Shown here: positions 50,778-59,792 of the stretch, piece after piece | How positions within the stretch are numbered: the stretch's first letter is position 1 | How the letters are laid out: each line of letters begins with the position of its first letter | From: Salinisphaera sp049568105 | Lineage (GTDB): Bacteria > Pseudomonadota > Gammaproteobacteria > Nevskiales > Salinisphaeraceae | NCBI RefSeq assembly: GCF_049568105.1 | Contig: NZ_CP145335.1 | Location: 1,488,001 to 1,552,000 of the forward strand | Reading direction: 5' to 3' | DNA length: 64,000 bases | The notes under the pieces: model-generated | Told to the model about the DNA's origin: nothing | Databases searched by the model: none | Seen by the model: only the letters and a program-made list of their open reading frames with translations | Made by a program: the position numbers and the translations under genes

Positions 50778-51286
50778 TGAGCCAGACCATTACCCTGAAG
50801 GGCAACGAGATTCATGTCGCCGGTCGGCTGCCGCAGCCCGGCGATCGTCTGCCGCCGCTGCGGCTGACCGGGTCTGACCTGGCCGATGTCGGACTCAACG
50901 ACTTCGCTGGCAAGGCCAAGATCTTCAATATCTTTCCGAGTCTCGATACGCCCACCTGTGCGCTGTCGGTGAAACAGTTCAACGCTCGGATCGAGGCGCT
51001 GGACAATGCCGTGCTGTTCCAGGTTTCGGCAGATTTGCCGTTCGCCCACAAGCGCTTCTGCGCCGCAGAAGGCCTGGAAAACGGCGTGACCTTGTCGATG
51101 ATGCGCGACAAGACCTTTGCCGGCGACTATGGGGTGCTGATCGAGGACGGGCCGATGGCCGGGCTGTGTGCCCGGGCGGTGGTCGTGGCCGACAGCAACG
51201 ACAACGTCGTCTACAGCCAGCTCGTGTCCGAAGTTTCGGAAGAGCCGGATTACGAAGCGGCGGTCGCCGCGCTCGAATCGGCCTGA
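50777..51286 (+). CDS. tpx: Thiol peroxidase Tpx
   Basis: 169-residue atypical 2-Cys peroxiredoxin that reduces H2O2 and alkyl hydroperoxides with thioredoxin. The peroxidatic Cys is Cys61 in FPSLDTPTCALSVKQF and the resolving Cys is Cys95 in FAHKRFCAAEG, the same numbers as E. coli Tpx. RLPQPGDRLPPLRL and GVLIEDGPMAGLCARAVVV are further family marks. It overlaps the gcvPA stop by one base and lies before gcvPB, so an antioxidant enzyme sits inside the glycine-cleavage operon. Confidence 0.97.
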   Translation: MSQTITLKGNEIHVAGRLPQPGDRLPPLRLTGSDLADVGLNDFAGKAKIFNIFPSLDTPTCALSVKQFNARIEALDNAVLFQVSADLPFAHKRFCAAEGLENGVTLSMMRDKTFAGDYGVLIEDGPMAGLCARAVVVADSNDNVVYSQLVSEVSEEPDYEAAVAALESA

Positions 51287-51341
51287 ATGGCACGTCCGTT
51301 TGTGCGGCCCTGCGGCCGCGCCTAGCAAAGCGTTGAATATC

Positions 51342-52826
51342 ATGACCGAACGACTGATCTTCGAACACAGCCGGGCCGGCAGGGCCGCGATAGCACAGGC
51401 GCCGGCTGAGGCCCTAGCCGTGGATGATCTGCCGGACCAGCTCAAACGCCGTAGCGCGCTCGGGCTGCCGGAAGTCTCTGAGCTGGATGTGGTGCGCCAC
51501 TATACGCGGCTGTCGCAGCTCAATTTCTCGATCGATACGCATTTCTATCCGCTGGGTTCGTGCACCATGAAGTACAACCCACGGGCCTGCAATACGCTGG
51601 CTTCGCTGCCGGGATTCTTGGGCCGCCACCCATTGGCCCCGGCCTCGCACAGCCAGGGCATGATGGCCTGTTTTTACGATCTGCAGGAGATGCTCAAGAC
51701 CGTGACCGGCATGGCCGCGGTGTCGTTGACCCCGATGGCCGGCGCCCAAGGTGAGTTTACCGGCGTGGCCATGATCAAGGCTTATCACGAGTCGCGCGGG
51801 GATACCGAGCGCGACGAGATCATCGTGCCGGATGCCGCCCATGGCACCAATCCGGCCACGGCCGTGATGTGTGGCTGCAAGGTAGTCGAGATCCCGACCG
51901 ATAGCGACGGCGATGTCGATATCGAAGCGCTGCGGGCCAAGGTCGGCCCGAAGACGGCTGGGATCATGCTCACCAATCCGTCTACCCTGGGGGTGTTCGA
52001 GCAGGATATCCTCGAGATCTCGAAGATGATCCACGAAGCCGGCGGCCTGCTGTACTACGACGGCGCGAACCTTAACGCCATCCTGGGCAAGGTGCGTCCG
52101 GGCGACATGGGTTTCGACGTCATTCACATGAACCTGCACAAAACCTTTTCCACGCCGCATGGTGGGGGTGGGCCAGGCTCTGGCGCGGTCGGCGTGTCCA
52201 AGCGGCTGCGCGACTTCATGCCGATTCCGGTGGTCGCGCGCGAAGGCGAGGGCGATGCCGCGAACTATCGCTGGCTGGACGAAAACGACGTGCCGCATAC
52301 TATCGGTCGGCTGTCGACCTTCATGGGCAACGCGGGCGTGCTGCTGCGGGCCTATGTCTATGCGCGGCTGTTGGGGCGCGAGGGCATGACGCGGGTGTCC
52401 GAATTCGCGACCCTGAACTCCAACTATCTGATGGCGCGCCTCAAGCAGGCCGGCTTCGAGGTGGCGTTCCCGGATCGCCGGGCCAGCCACGAGTTCATCG
52501 TCACCCTCAAAAAACAAAAGCAGCAACTGGACGTGTCGGCCACCGACTTCGCCAAGCGCCTGTTGGACTATGGCTACCACGCGCCGACCATCTACTTCCC
52601 GCTGCTGGTGCCGGAATGCTTTTTGATCGAGCCGACTGAAACCGAGTCGCGTGAGACCTTGGACGGATTCGTCGAGGCGATGGTCGCGATCTGGAACGAG
52701 GCCAAGACCGATGCGGCTACGCTCAAGGATGCCCCGGTGAGCCTGCCGGTACGCCGGCTCGATGAGGTCGGGGCTGCCAAGGCGCTCGATCTCAAGTTCG
52801 AAGACCCCGAGCGCTCGGCGGCCTGA
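51342..52826 (+). CDS. gcvPB: Glycine dehydrogenase (decarboxylating) subunit 2
   Basis: 494-residue C-terminal half-type P protein carrying pyridoxal phosphate. The PLP lysine is Lys267 in VIHMNLHKTFSTPHGGGG. Others: FYPLGSCTMKYNPR (about residues 69-82), LTPMAGAQGEFTGV and YYDGANLNAILG. It completes the decarboxylase with GcvPA, from which it is separated by tpx. ATG at 51342; no strong ribosome site, so coupling with tpx (55-base gap) may matter. Confidence 0.96.
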   Translation: MTERLIFEHSRAGRAAIAQAPAEALAVDDLPDQLKRRSALGLPEVSELDVVRHYTRLSQLNFSIDTHFYPLGSCTMKYNPRACNTLASLPGFLGRHPLAPASHSQGMMACFYDLQEMLKTVTGMAAVSLTPMAGAQGEFTGVAMIKAYHESRGDTERDEIIVPDAAHGTNPATAVMCGCKVVEIPTDSDGDVDIEALRAKVGPKTAGIMLTNPSTLGVFEQDILEISKMIHEAGGLLYYDGANLNAILGKVRPGDMGFDVIHMNLHKTFSTPHGGGGPGSGAVGVSKRLRDFMPIPVVAREGEGDAANYRWLDENDVPHTIGRLSTFMGNAGVLLRAYVYARLLGREGMTRVSEFATLNSNYLMARLKQAGFEVAFPDRRASHEFIVTLKKQKQQLDVSATDFAKRLLDYGYHAPTIYFPLLVPECFLIEPTETESRETLDGFVEAMVAIWNEAKTDAATLKDAPVSLPVRRLDEVGAAKALDLKFEDPERSAA

Positions 52827-52842
52827 TCGTCGAGCCCGGACA

Positions 52843-52868
52843 GTATCGGCCTCCTAGGCGGCCGATAC
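52843..52868 (+). terminator. Possible terminator or attenuator hairpin after gcvPB
   Basis: Perfect 9-bp stem (gtatcggcc 52843-52851 / ggccgatac 52860-52868) with an 8-base loop, 16 bases after the gcvPB stop. It is followed by ggcttt, not a long T run, so termination would be weak or partial. Confidence 0.4.
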
Positions 52869-52872
52869 GGCT

Positions 52873-52893
52873 TTACGGGAACAGCTCCCGTAA
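52873..52893. repeat. Short perfect inverted repeat upstream of the PfkB-family kinase
   Basis: ttacggga / tcccgtaa (52873-52880 and 52886-52893) around acagc, 27 bases before the kinase ATG and 20 bases before the aaagga ribosome site region ends. It could be a dyad operator or a leader hairpin. Confidence 0.6.
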
Positions 52894-52920
52894 CGATTTC
52901 ATTTGAAGAAAGGACAATCT

Positions 52921-53856
52921 ATGTCTGCGCTGATCTGCGGTTCCTTTGCTTTCGACACCATCATGGTCTACTCGGGGCAGTTCAAGAACGAGATCCTGCC
53001 CGACCAGGTCCACATGCTGAACGTATCGTTCCTGGTGCCCGATATGCGTCGTGAATTCGGCGGCTGTGCCGGCAACATTGCCTATTCGCTGGCATTGCTC
53101 GGCGGCGAGGGCAAGGCGATGGGTACGGTCGGCAAGGATTTCGACGACTATGCCGACTGGATGGACAAGCACGGCATCAGCCGCGATTACATCAAGCGCA
53201 TCGATGACGCCTATACCGCCCAGGCGTATATCACCACCGACATGGACGACAACCAGATCACGGCTTTTCACCCGGGGGCGATGAATCACGCCCACGAGCA
53301 GGCCGTGCCGAACGACGCCGAGGTCACGCTTGGCATCGTCTCGCCCGATGGCAAGGACGGCATGGTCGCCCATGCCCAGCAGTTCGCCGATGCCGGCATC
53401 GATTTCATCTTCGATCCGGGCCAGGGCCTGCCGATGTTCAACGGCGAAGAACTCAAGACCATCATCGACCAGGCCGCCTATCTGGCGGTCAACGACTATG
53501 AGTCCAAGCTGGTGCGCGATCGTACCGGCATGAGCGAGACCGAGATCGCCGAAAAGCTCAAGGCCTTGATCGTGACCAAAGGCGCCAAGGGCTCGATGAT
53601 CTATGCCGACGGCAAGACCTATGAGATCCCGACCGGCAGCCCCTCGGCGCTGTCCGATCCGACCGGCTGCGGCGATGCCTTCCGTGCCGGGCTGATCTAT
53701 GGCCTGCAGCAGGGCTACGACTGGGATACTACGGGCCGTATCGCCTCGTTGATGGGCACCATCAAGATCGAGCGTCCGGGCACCCAGAACCACTCGTTCA
53801 CCATGGATGAGTTCAAGGCGCGCTTCGCTGACGAGTTCGATCGCGAGCTGGCCTGA
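52921..53856 (+). CDS. PfkB-family kinase, probable adenosine kinase
   Basis: 311-residue ribokinase-fold enzyme. ATG at 52921 follows aaagga at a good distance. EFGGCAGNIAYSLALLGGEG (about residues 42-61) is the substrate-binding region, VNDYESKLVRDR and VTKGAKGSMI are typical of the adenosine-kinase-like branch, and DPTGCGDAFRAGLIYGL (about 240-256) carries the anion hole and catalytic Asp. The C-terminus IKIERPGTQNHSFTMDEF matches bacterial proteins annotated as adenosine kinase. Adenosine salvage is likely; a sugar kinase is the alternative. Follows gcvPB by 94 bases with two hairpins between. Confidence 0.85.
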   Translation: MSALICGSFAFDTIMVYSGQFKNEILPDQVHMLNVSFLVPDMRREFGGCAGNIAYSLALLGGEGKAMGTVGKDFDDYADWMDKHGISRDYIKRIDDAYTAQAYITTDMDDNQITAFHPGAMNHAHEQAVPNDAEVTLGIVSPDGKDGMVAHAQQFADAGIDFIFDPGQGLPMFNGEELKTIIDQAAYLAVNDYESKLVRDRTGMSETEIAEKLKALIVTKGAKGSMIYADGKTYEIPTGSPSALSDPTGCGDAFRAGLIYGLQQGYDWDTTGRIASLMGTIKIERPGTQNHSFTMDEFKARFADEFDRELA

Positions 53857-53898
53857 AACGCTGACGGCGGCCTGGCCTGATCGGTATCATCGGCTGCG

Positions 53899-54441
53899 AT
53901 GATCGTCATGCCGCACACCGTCGACAGCCCGCGGCTGCATCTACGGGCGCCCCAGCCCATGGATGCCGCCGCGGTCTATGCTTATGCCAGCGATCCACGT
54001 GTCACCCGGTACATGGTGTGGTCGACGGCGGTGGATATCGACGATACCCACGATTTTCTGGATGACGTGGCCGCGGGCTGGGATGCCGGCGACGACTACT
54101 GCTATCTGATTACCGATCGCAGCGATGGCGCCGTGCTGGGCGCGGCGGCCTGCCAGTTCGGCGATCACGGGGCCGAGATCGGTTATATCCTGGCGTATCA
54201 AGCCTGGCATAACGGCTATGCCACCGAGGCGGCTGGCGCGTTGATCGATCATGTCTGGGCGATCGACGATCTGTATCGGGTCTGGGCGACCTGCGATGCC
54301 GACAACAGAGCCTCGGCTCGGGTGCTAGAACGACTGGGCATGACTCTGGAAGGGCGGCTGGCGCGCTGGGCGCCATGCCCGAATCTGGCGGGCTCGAACG
54401 GTGTGCCGCGGGATGCGCTGTGCTATGCCCTAACACGCTAA
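53899..54441 (+). CDS. GNAT-family N-acetyltransferase (RimJ/RimL type)
   Basis: 180-residue acetyltransferase. DSPRLHLRAPQPMDAAAVYAYASDPRVTRYMVW-like features at the N-terminus (here described by position, about residues 6-38), the acetyl-CoA region EIGYILAYQAWHNGYATEAAGALIDH (about 94-119) and CDADNRASARVLERLGMTLEG (about 133-153) are typical of the RimJ/RimL/ribosomal-protein acetyltransferase group. The substrate is not predictable. It lies 43 bases after the kinase. Confidence 0.88.
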   Translation: MIVMPHTVDSPRLHLRAPQPMDAAAVYAYASDPRVTRYMVWSTAVDIDDTHDFLDDVAAGWDAGDDYCYLITDRSDGAVLGAAACQFGDHGAEIGYILAYQAWHNGYATEAAGALIDHVWAIDDLYRVWATCDADNRASARVLERLGMTLEGRLARWAPCPNLAGSNGVPRDALCYALTR

Positions 54442-54566
54442 CCGCGCGCTGCGCCCGGCAGACCACGCCAGCGCCGCTCGGCAAAAGCGCATCCGATGGC
54501 CGTCGTAATGGTCGCGATGCAATTCGCTAGCGACTGCATGCCTTCCGACTGCTAAACTCCGCGCCC

Positions 54567-55370
54567 ATGTTCGTACGCCCCGATTTCGACCCGGTCGCAT
54601 TCTCGATCGGCCCGCTGGCCGTGCACTGGTATGGCCTGATGTATCTGCTGTCCTTCCTGATCGGGTGGGGCATGGGTATCGTGCGGGCCAAGCAACCACA
54701 TATGCATTGGGACAAGGAAGACGTTGGCGACTTTCTGTTCTATGTCGTGCTCGGCGTGGTTTTCGGCGGTCGGCTGGGCTATGTGCTGCTCTATCAGCCC
54801 GAACTGTTCTTTCACCAACCGCTGCAGATCTTCGCGGTCTGGGATGGCGGTATGTCGTTTCACGGCGGCATGCTGGGTGTATTTATCGCCTCGGCCTGGT
54901 TCGCGCGCAAGACGCGTCGGACGTTTTTTCAGATCACCGACTTTGTAGCGCCGATCGTACCGATCGGGCTGTTTTTCGGGCGAATCGCCAATTTCATCAA
55001 CGGCGAACTGGTCGGTCGAGTTACCGACGTGCCCTGGGCCATGATCTATCCGCATGTCGGCCCGCAGCCACGGCATCCTTCGGAGCTGTATGAAGCCAGC
55101 CTCGAAGGGTTGGCGCTGTTCGCGATTCTCTGGTTCTATGCTGCGAAGCCGCGGCCTCGGGCGGCGGTCTCCGGTCTGTTCCTGGTGGGCTATGGCGCCT
55201 TCCGTTTCTTCTGCGAGTTCTTCCGCCAGCCGGATGCGTTCGCCGGATTTGTGGCCTTTGGCTGGATGACATTGGGCCAGCTGTACTCGGCGCCGATGGT
55301 CGTGGTTGGCATCGCGATACTGATCTGGGCCTATAGCCGCCGCGACCCGAATCAAGCTGCATCGTCATGA
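54567..55370 (+). CDS. lgt: Prolipoprotein diacylglyceryl transferase
   Basis: 267-residue inner-membrane enzyme that adds diacylglycerol to the lipobox Cys of prolipoproteins (first lipoprotein step). About seven helices are visible. Diagnostic: FSIGPLAVHWYGLMYLLSFL (about residues 12-31), GGRLGYVLLY, VWDGGMSFHGGMLGV (about 91-105, catalytic His region), PIGLFFGRIANFINGELVGR (about 132-151) and RHPSELYEASLEG. The end overlaps thyA by 4 bases, as in E. coli and relatives. Confidence 0.97.
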   Translation: MFVRPDFDPVAFSIGPLAVHWYGLMYLLSFLIGWGMGIVRAKQPHMHWDKEDVGDFLFYVVLGVVFGGRLGYVLLYQPELFFHQPLQIFAVWDGGMSFHGGMLGVFIASAWFARKTRRTFFQITDFVAPIVPIGLFFGRIANFINGELVGRVTDVPWAMIYPHVGPQPRHPSELYEASLEGLALFAILWFYAAKPRPRAAVSGLFLVGYGAFRFFCEFFRQPDAFAGFVAFGWMTLGQLYSAPMVVVGIAILIWAYSRRDPNQAASS

Positions 55371-56176
55371 CCCAAGCGCTCGAACAACCGTATCTCGATC
55401 TGATGCAGGATGTGCGTGATCATGGCGTGACCAAAGCCGATCGTACTGGGGTCGGCACCCGTTCGGTGTTCGGCCGGCAGATGCGTTTCGATCTGGCGCA
55501 GGGTTTCCCGGCGCTGACGACCAAGAAATTGCATCTGCGCTCGATCATCCACGAATTACTGTGGTTCATCGCCGGCGATACCAATATCGCCTACCTGCGC
55601 GACAACAAGGTACGCATCTGGGACGAGTGGGCCGACGACAACGGTGACCTCGGGCCGGTGTATGGCTATCAATGGCGAAGCTGGCCGGCCCCGAACGGCA
55701 TTGCAATCGACCAGCTCGCCCGGGTGATCGATTCGATTCGGCACAACCCGGATTCGCGCCGGCATATCGTGACCGCCTGGAATCCGGCCCAAGTCGAAGA
55801 CATGGCTCTGCCGCCTTGCCATGCGCTGTTTCAGTTCTACGTAGCCGAAGGGCGCCTGTCCTGTCAGCTATACCAGCGTAGCGGCGATATCTTTCTCGGT
55901 GTGCCGTTCAATATCGCCTCCTATGCCTTGCTGACCCATATGATCGCTCAGGTGTGCGGACTCGGCGTGGGGGATTTCGTGCATACCTTAGGGGATGCGC
56001 ATCTGTACCTGAATCATCTGGAGCAGGTCGATACGCAGCTGAGCCGCGAGCCGTATGCCGCGCCGAAGCTGTGGCTGAACCCGGAAATCGGGGATCTATT
56101 TGATTTCTCATTCGATGATATCGCGCTGATCGATTACCAAAGCCATGCCAGAATCCGGGCGCCGATCGCAGTCTGA
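55367..56176 (+). CDS. thyA: Thymidylate synthase
   Basis: 269-residue enzyme making dTMP from dUMP with methylene-tetrahydrofolate. It contains DRTGVGTRSVFGRQMRFDL, the catalytic Cys in LPPCHALFQFYV (about residue 151), LSCQLYQRSGDIFLGVPFNIASYALL (dUMP binding) and GDAHLYLNHLEQV. It shares a transcript with lgt; folA, which recycles the dihydrofolate made here, lies about 3.6 kb downstream. Followed by a hairpin terminator. Confidence 0.98.
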   Translation: MTQALEQPYLDLMQDVRDHGVTKADRTGVGTRSVFGRQMRFDLAQGFPALTTKKLHLRSIIHELLWFIAGDTNIAYLRDNKVRIWDEWADDNGDLGPVYGYQWRSWPAPNGIAIDQLARVIDSIRHNPDSRRHIVTAWNPAQVEDMALPPCHALFQFYVAEGRLSCQLYQRSGDIFLGVPFNIASYALLTHMIAQVCGLGVGDFVHTLGDAHLYLNHLEQVDTQLSREPYAAPKLWLNPEIGDLFDFSFDDIALIDYQSHARIRAPIAV

Positions 56177-56214
56177 AAACCGGAATTCCGCTCGGTAATC
56201 GCCAATTCCGGTTT
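56177..56214. terminator. Hairpin after thyA (possible bidirectional terminator)
   Basis: Perfect 11-bp stem (aaaccggaatt 56177-56187 / aattccggttt 56204-56214) with a 16-base loop, beginning just after the thyA stop. On the plus strand it is followed by gtatcggtctttt; on the minus strand by tttt-cag. Confidence 0.6.
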
Positions 56215-56271
56215 GTATCGGTCTTTTGCAGTAAACTACGGCGTCTTGGCTTCGACTGACCGATTTCGGCC

Positions 56272-57981
56272 GTGTCCCACGAACAAAGCCCGATCCGCGT
56301 TCTGGTTGTCGAAGACAACGCCGAGGATCGCGAACGCATCGCCCGTTTAATGGCCGCCGCCCGGACGGCGCAATATAGCGTGACCTATGCGCAGGATTAT
56401 GAGCAGGCCGAGGCCGCGCTCGACCGCGCCGACCACGATATCTGCCTGCTCGACTACCAGCTCGGCCCCAAAACCGGTCTAGACCTGCTCAACAGTGCCG
56501 CCGCGCGTTGTTTTACCGGGCCGATCGTGGTGCTGACTGGTAACGACAACTACGATATCGATCTGGCGGTTATGAAGGCCGGGGCGGTCGATTTTCTGTC
56601 GAAATCCTCATTGACGGCCGTATTGCTCGAGCGTGTGATCCGGTATTCAGTCCGCCAGTATGCCGATCAGCAGCAGTTCACCTATCTGGCCGAACACGAC
56701 CAGGTCACGGGGTTGTTCAACCGCCGGGTCGTCGAACAGCGGATCGCCTGGAAGCTGTCGGCCGGCGCACAACACCGGTCGCCGTTTACGGTCGTCTATT
56801 TCGATCTAGACGGGTTCAAGACCATCAATGATTCGCTGGGTCATAGCGTCGGCGATGCCGCGCTGGCCGAAGCGGCATCGCGGCTGCAGGCGTGCTGTGG
56901 CTCGCGGGTATTGCTCGGTCGCATGGGCGGCGACGAGTTCGTAGCGGTGGTCGACGACGCCGAGCCCAGCCTGATCGAGGCCATGCTAGAGCGGGTGCTG
57001 GCACGCTTTCGTCAGCCGGTCATGGTCGGCCGGCATGAGCTGCGGGTGACGACTTCGATCGGCGCAGCGCGTTATCCCGAGGCCGGCTCCGATCAAGCGA
57101 CCTTGCTAGCCAACGCCGATGCGGCGATGTATGCGGCCAAGTATGAGGGCCGGGACCGGTTTCGCTGGTTCGTTGCCAGCCAAGCCGCAGACACGACTGA
57201 AGACGCCCGTCTTGGCAACGAGCTACGACGGGCGCTCGAGCACGACGAGTTCGATCTCGTCTATCAGCCCCAGTTCGAGCTCGAGTCCGGACGCATCGTG
57301 GCGCTCGAAGCACTGGCGCGCTGGTACCACCCGCGGCTGGGTGCGATCTCGCCTGCGCGGTTCGTTGCTCTGGCCGAAGCCAACGGTTTGATGAACGAAC
57401 TCACCGACTGGGTGCTCGATACCGCGGTTCGGCAATATCGTATCTGGCGTGAATGTGGCCTGCTGGCCGCGAACGTGGTGTTGGCGGTGAATGTCTCGGC
57501 CTCCTTGGATAGCAGCGATCGCCTGCTCGACGCCGTGGCCCGAGCGATCGATGAGCAGGGAATGCCGGCGGCCAATCTGGAGCTTGAATTCAGCGAGGCC
57601 CGGGTGAGGCCGGAGACCGGGGGGTTCGACGAATTGCTGGGGCGGCTAAAGAATTTGGGTCCGCGTGTCGTAATAGATGATATGGGATGCGGTCATTCGA
57701 CATTGGAATCGTTCGCCAGGCGGCCGGTCGATGTGCTGAAGATCGATTCGAAGTGCCTGCAGGGGGTTCTCGATAACCCGAGGGATCAGGCCATGGCACG
57801 CGCGATTATCGCGCTGGGCGCCAGTCTCGATATGCGAGTTGTCGCCGAGGGGGTAGAAACCGATGGCCAGCGCAGCTTTCTCGTCAACAACCAGTGTGAT
57901 TTCGCCCAGGGCTATTTTTATGCACCGGGCTTGGCCACGCCCGACCTTACAGAGCTTTTGGCCACCCGCCGCGCGTCGTAG
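56272..57981 (+). CDS. Response regulator with GGDEF and EAL domains
   Basis: 569-residue c-di-GMP signalling protein. Residues about 1-125 are a receiver domain (VLVVEDNAEDRE; phospho-acceptor Asp61 in CLLDYQLGP). Residues about 145-295 are GGDEF with MGGDEF at 218-223, so cyclase activity is possible; the RxxD inhibitory site 5 residues before it is absent. Residues about 315-565 are EAL: E346 in ALEALARW, Asn in LAVNVSA, DDMGCGHS, KID and VAEGVET are all kept, so phosphodiesterase activity is possible. GTG start. The next gene is a PAS histidine kinase, a candidate partner, but it lacks a response-regulator domain of its own. Confidence 0.92.
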   Translation: MSHEQSPIRVLVVEDNAEDRERIARLMAAARTAQYSVTYAQDYEQAEAALDRADHDICLLDYQLGPKTGLDLLNSAAARCFTGPIVVLTGNDNYDIDLAVMKAGAVDFLSKSSLTAVLLERVIRYSVRQYADQQQFTYLAEHDQVTGLFNRRVVEQRIAWKLSAGAQHRSPFTVVYFDLDGFKTINDSLGHSVGDAALAEAASRLQACCGSRVLLGRMGGDEFVAVVDDAEPSLIEAMLERVLARFRQPVMVGRHELRVTTSIGAARYPEAGSDQATLLANADAAMYAAKYEGRDRFRWFVASQAADTTEDARLGNELRRALEHDEFDLVYQPQFELESGRIVALEALARWYHPRLGAISPARFVALAEANGLMNELTDWVLDTAVRQYRIWRECGLLAANVVLAVNVSASLDSSDRLLDAVARAIDEQGMPAANLELEFSEARVRPETGGFDELLGRLKNLGPRVVIDDMGCGHSTLESFARRPVDVLKIDSKCLQGVLDNPRDQAMARAIIALGASLDMRVVAEGVETDGQRSFLVNNQCDFAQGYFYAPGLATPDLTELLATRRAS

Positions 57982-58253
57982 CTCGCCTGTGGCGACGCCA
58001 TCGGTCGCGGCGTATGCCGTGGCCCGTTGATGCAAACAGCAACGGTCACCTATGGTTTTCCCGATGTTGGGGTAGGCCCGTCGATCGCGAATCGATGCTG
58101 CAGTCGTCGTTGTCGGTGGGCGCCAGGCGACGAGTTCGGGCAAGGCTTGCGTCATCGCCGGCCGAGTTGGCGCGTTCGATGTGTGTCGTCTCGCGGTCGG
58201 CCGGCGATGGCCGCCGGCCGAGAGGGGCGATCGATAGCCGGGGATAGCCGGCC

Positions 58254-59792
58254 ATGACCGAAATGCCGGCCAGTCTCAGCCCGGATACGCCAGACGATCT
58301 GGAAGATTTTCGTCAGCGCGCCATCGATATGCTGTTGGAGCGCCAGCCCGGTCTGGCCCTGTGTGGCCTGGGTCTGGATGGCCGTATCCGACATTGGCAT
58401 GCCAGCGCCGAACGCCTGCTTGGCCACGCTACCCGCGATATTCTGGGTAGCCGTTTCGAGCGGCTGGTACCGGCCGAGCAGCGTCGTCAGTCGGCGGTTG
58501 CGCGGTTGTTGTTCCGGGCAAGCGCCGCAGGCGAGGTCACTACCGATTTCGCGTTACTGACCCGCGAAGGCCAGCGTCAGCCCTGCCGGATCGATATTCG
58601 GCGACAGGCCGGCGATGCCGCCGGTTTCGTGGCGATGATCAGCGAGGCCGGCCCCGAGTTCACCCGGCCGCACCCGGTTCAGGCGCCCACGGACACCCAA
58701 GCCGCGCATCGGGCCAATCTAGTGCTCATCAAAGGCGAGCCAGGTTGGCTGGGATTGGGGCTGGAATTGGAAATCGACCATGTCAGCGCGCTTGCCGCCG
58801 AACGCCTCGAAATCGATCCGTCCGACTGGTTGGGGCGGCCGCTTTGGGAGCTGCTGGTGCCGGGCAACGGTACCGATTGGCATATGCTGCTGCACAAGAC
58901 GCTCGAATCCGGCAAACCGCAGCGTATAAACGCAGTGCCGGTCTCCGGCGAGCAGCGGATGTCCTGGCCGGTCAGTGTGATGGCGCTACATGAATCGGAT
59001 GACGGCGTACTTGGCGGGTTCACGCTCGCCCTCGGCCATCCTGAGCAGGATGCCGATCGGCGCACCGCGCCCAGAGTTGGAGAGCGGCAATCCGACGAGC
59101 GCGCCTGGTTTCACGCGGTCGTCCACGATCTGCGCGAACCGTTGCGACGGGTGCGCGAATACGTCGATTCGTTGCAGCACGAGCCCGATGTCAACCTGAA
59201 CGCCACGGCCACGGATTATCTCGGACGCATCGATGGCGCGATCGAGCGCCTGCAGCAAAGTGTCAGCGCGACGCTACGCCTGGCGCGTCTCGATTCGATG
59301 CCCGATCAGTATCAAAGCGTCGCGCTCGATGCCGTGATTTTCGCGGCTGCCGACGATCTCGAAGTGATGGTCAAACAGCATCGGGCCCAGGTTCGTATCG
59401 GCCAGCTTGGCGAGGTGGTTGGCGATGCCGCCCAGCTTCGGTTGTTGTTCCAGAACCTGATCGATAATAGCCTGCGCTATCGCCGTGATGATGTGTCTCC
59501 GGAAATCGAGATCAATCGATTCGACGAGTCGGCCGAGGCGGATCTCGTCACGATCGTTTATCGGGATAACGCCCGCGGCTTCGCCGACCCAGAGACCGTA
59601 TTGGAAGGCGGGGAGCAGCGGGCCGTGCACGGCACGGGTATCGGCCTCGAGCTGTGTCGGCGGATCTGTCGACGCCATCGAGGCGATTTGCGCATTCACC
59701 AAACCGGCCATCAGGGCTCGACCCTGATCATCACGTTGAACGCCGATAGCGACCCAGACACCAACGAATCGGAGACCGAGCATGACCACTGA
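58254..59792 (+). CDS. PAS-domain sensor histidine kinase
   Basis: 512-residue kinase without obvious membrane helices, so probably cytoplasmic. Residues about 25-130 form one PAS domain (LGLDGRIRHWHASAERLLGH), and about 165-265 a second, more diverged one. The phospho-accepting His is His291 in FHAVVHDLREPLRRV. The ATPase domain has LFQNLIDNSLRYR (N box), VYRDNARGFADPE (G1) and HGTGIGLELCRRI (G2). It lies 272 bases after the GGDEF-EAL response regulator, so the two probably form a pair controlling c-di-GMP. The end overlaps folA by 11 bases. Confidence 0.9.
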   Translation: MTEMPASLSPDTPDDLEDFRQRAIDMLLERQPGLALCGLGLDGRIRHWHASAERLLGHATRDILGSRFERLVPAEQRRQSAVARLLFRASAAGEVTTDFALLTREGQRQPCRIDIRRQAGDAAGFVAMISEAGPEFTRPHPVQAPTDTQAAHRANLVLIKGEPGWLGLGLELEIDHVSALAAERLEIDPSDWLGRPLWELLVPGNGTDWHMLLHKTLESGKPQRINAVPVSGEQRMSWPVSVMALHESDDGVLGGFTLALGHPEQDADRRTAPRVGERQSDERAWFHAVVHDLREPLRRVREYVDSLQHEPDVNLNATATDYLGRIDGAIERLQQSVSATLRLARLDSMPDQYQSVALDAVIFAAADDLEVMVKQHRAQVRIGQLGEVVGDAAQLRLLFQNLIDNSLRYRRDDVSPEIEINRFDESAEADLVTIVYRDNARGFADPETVLEGGEQRAVHGTGIGLELCRRICRRHRGDLRIHQTGHQGSTLIITLNADSDPDTNESETEHDH

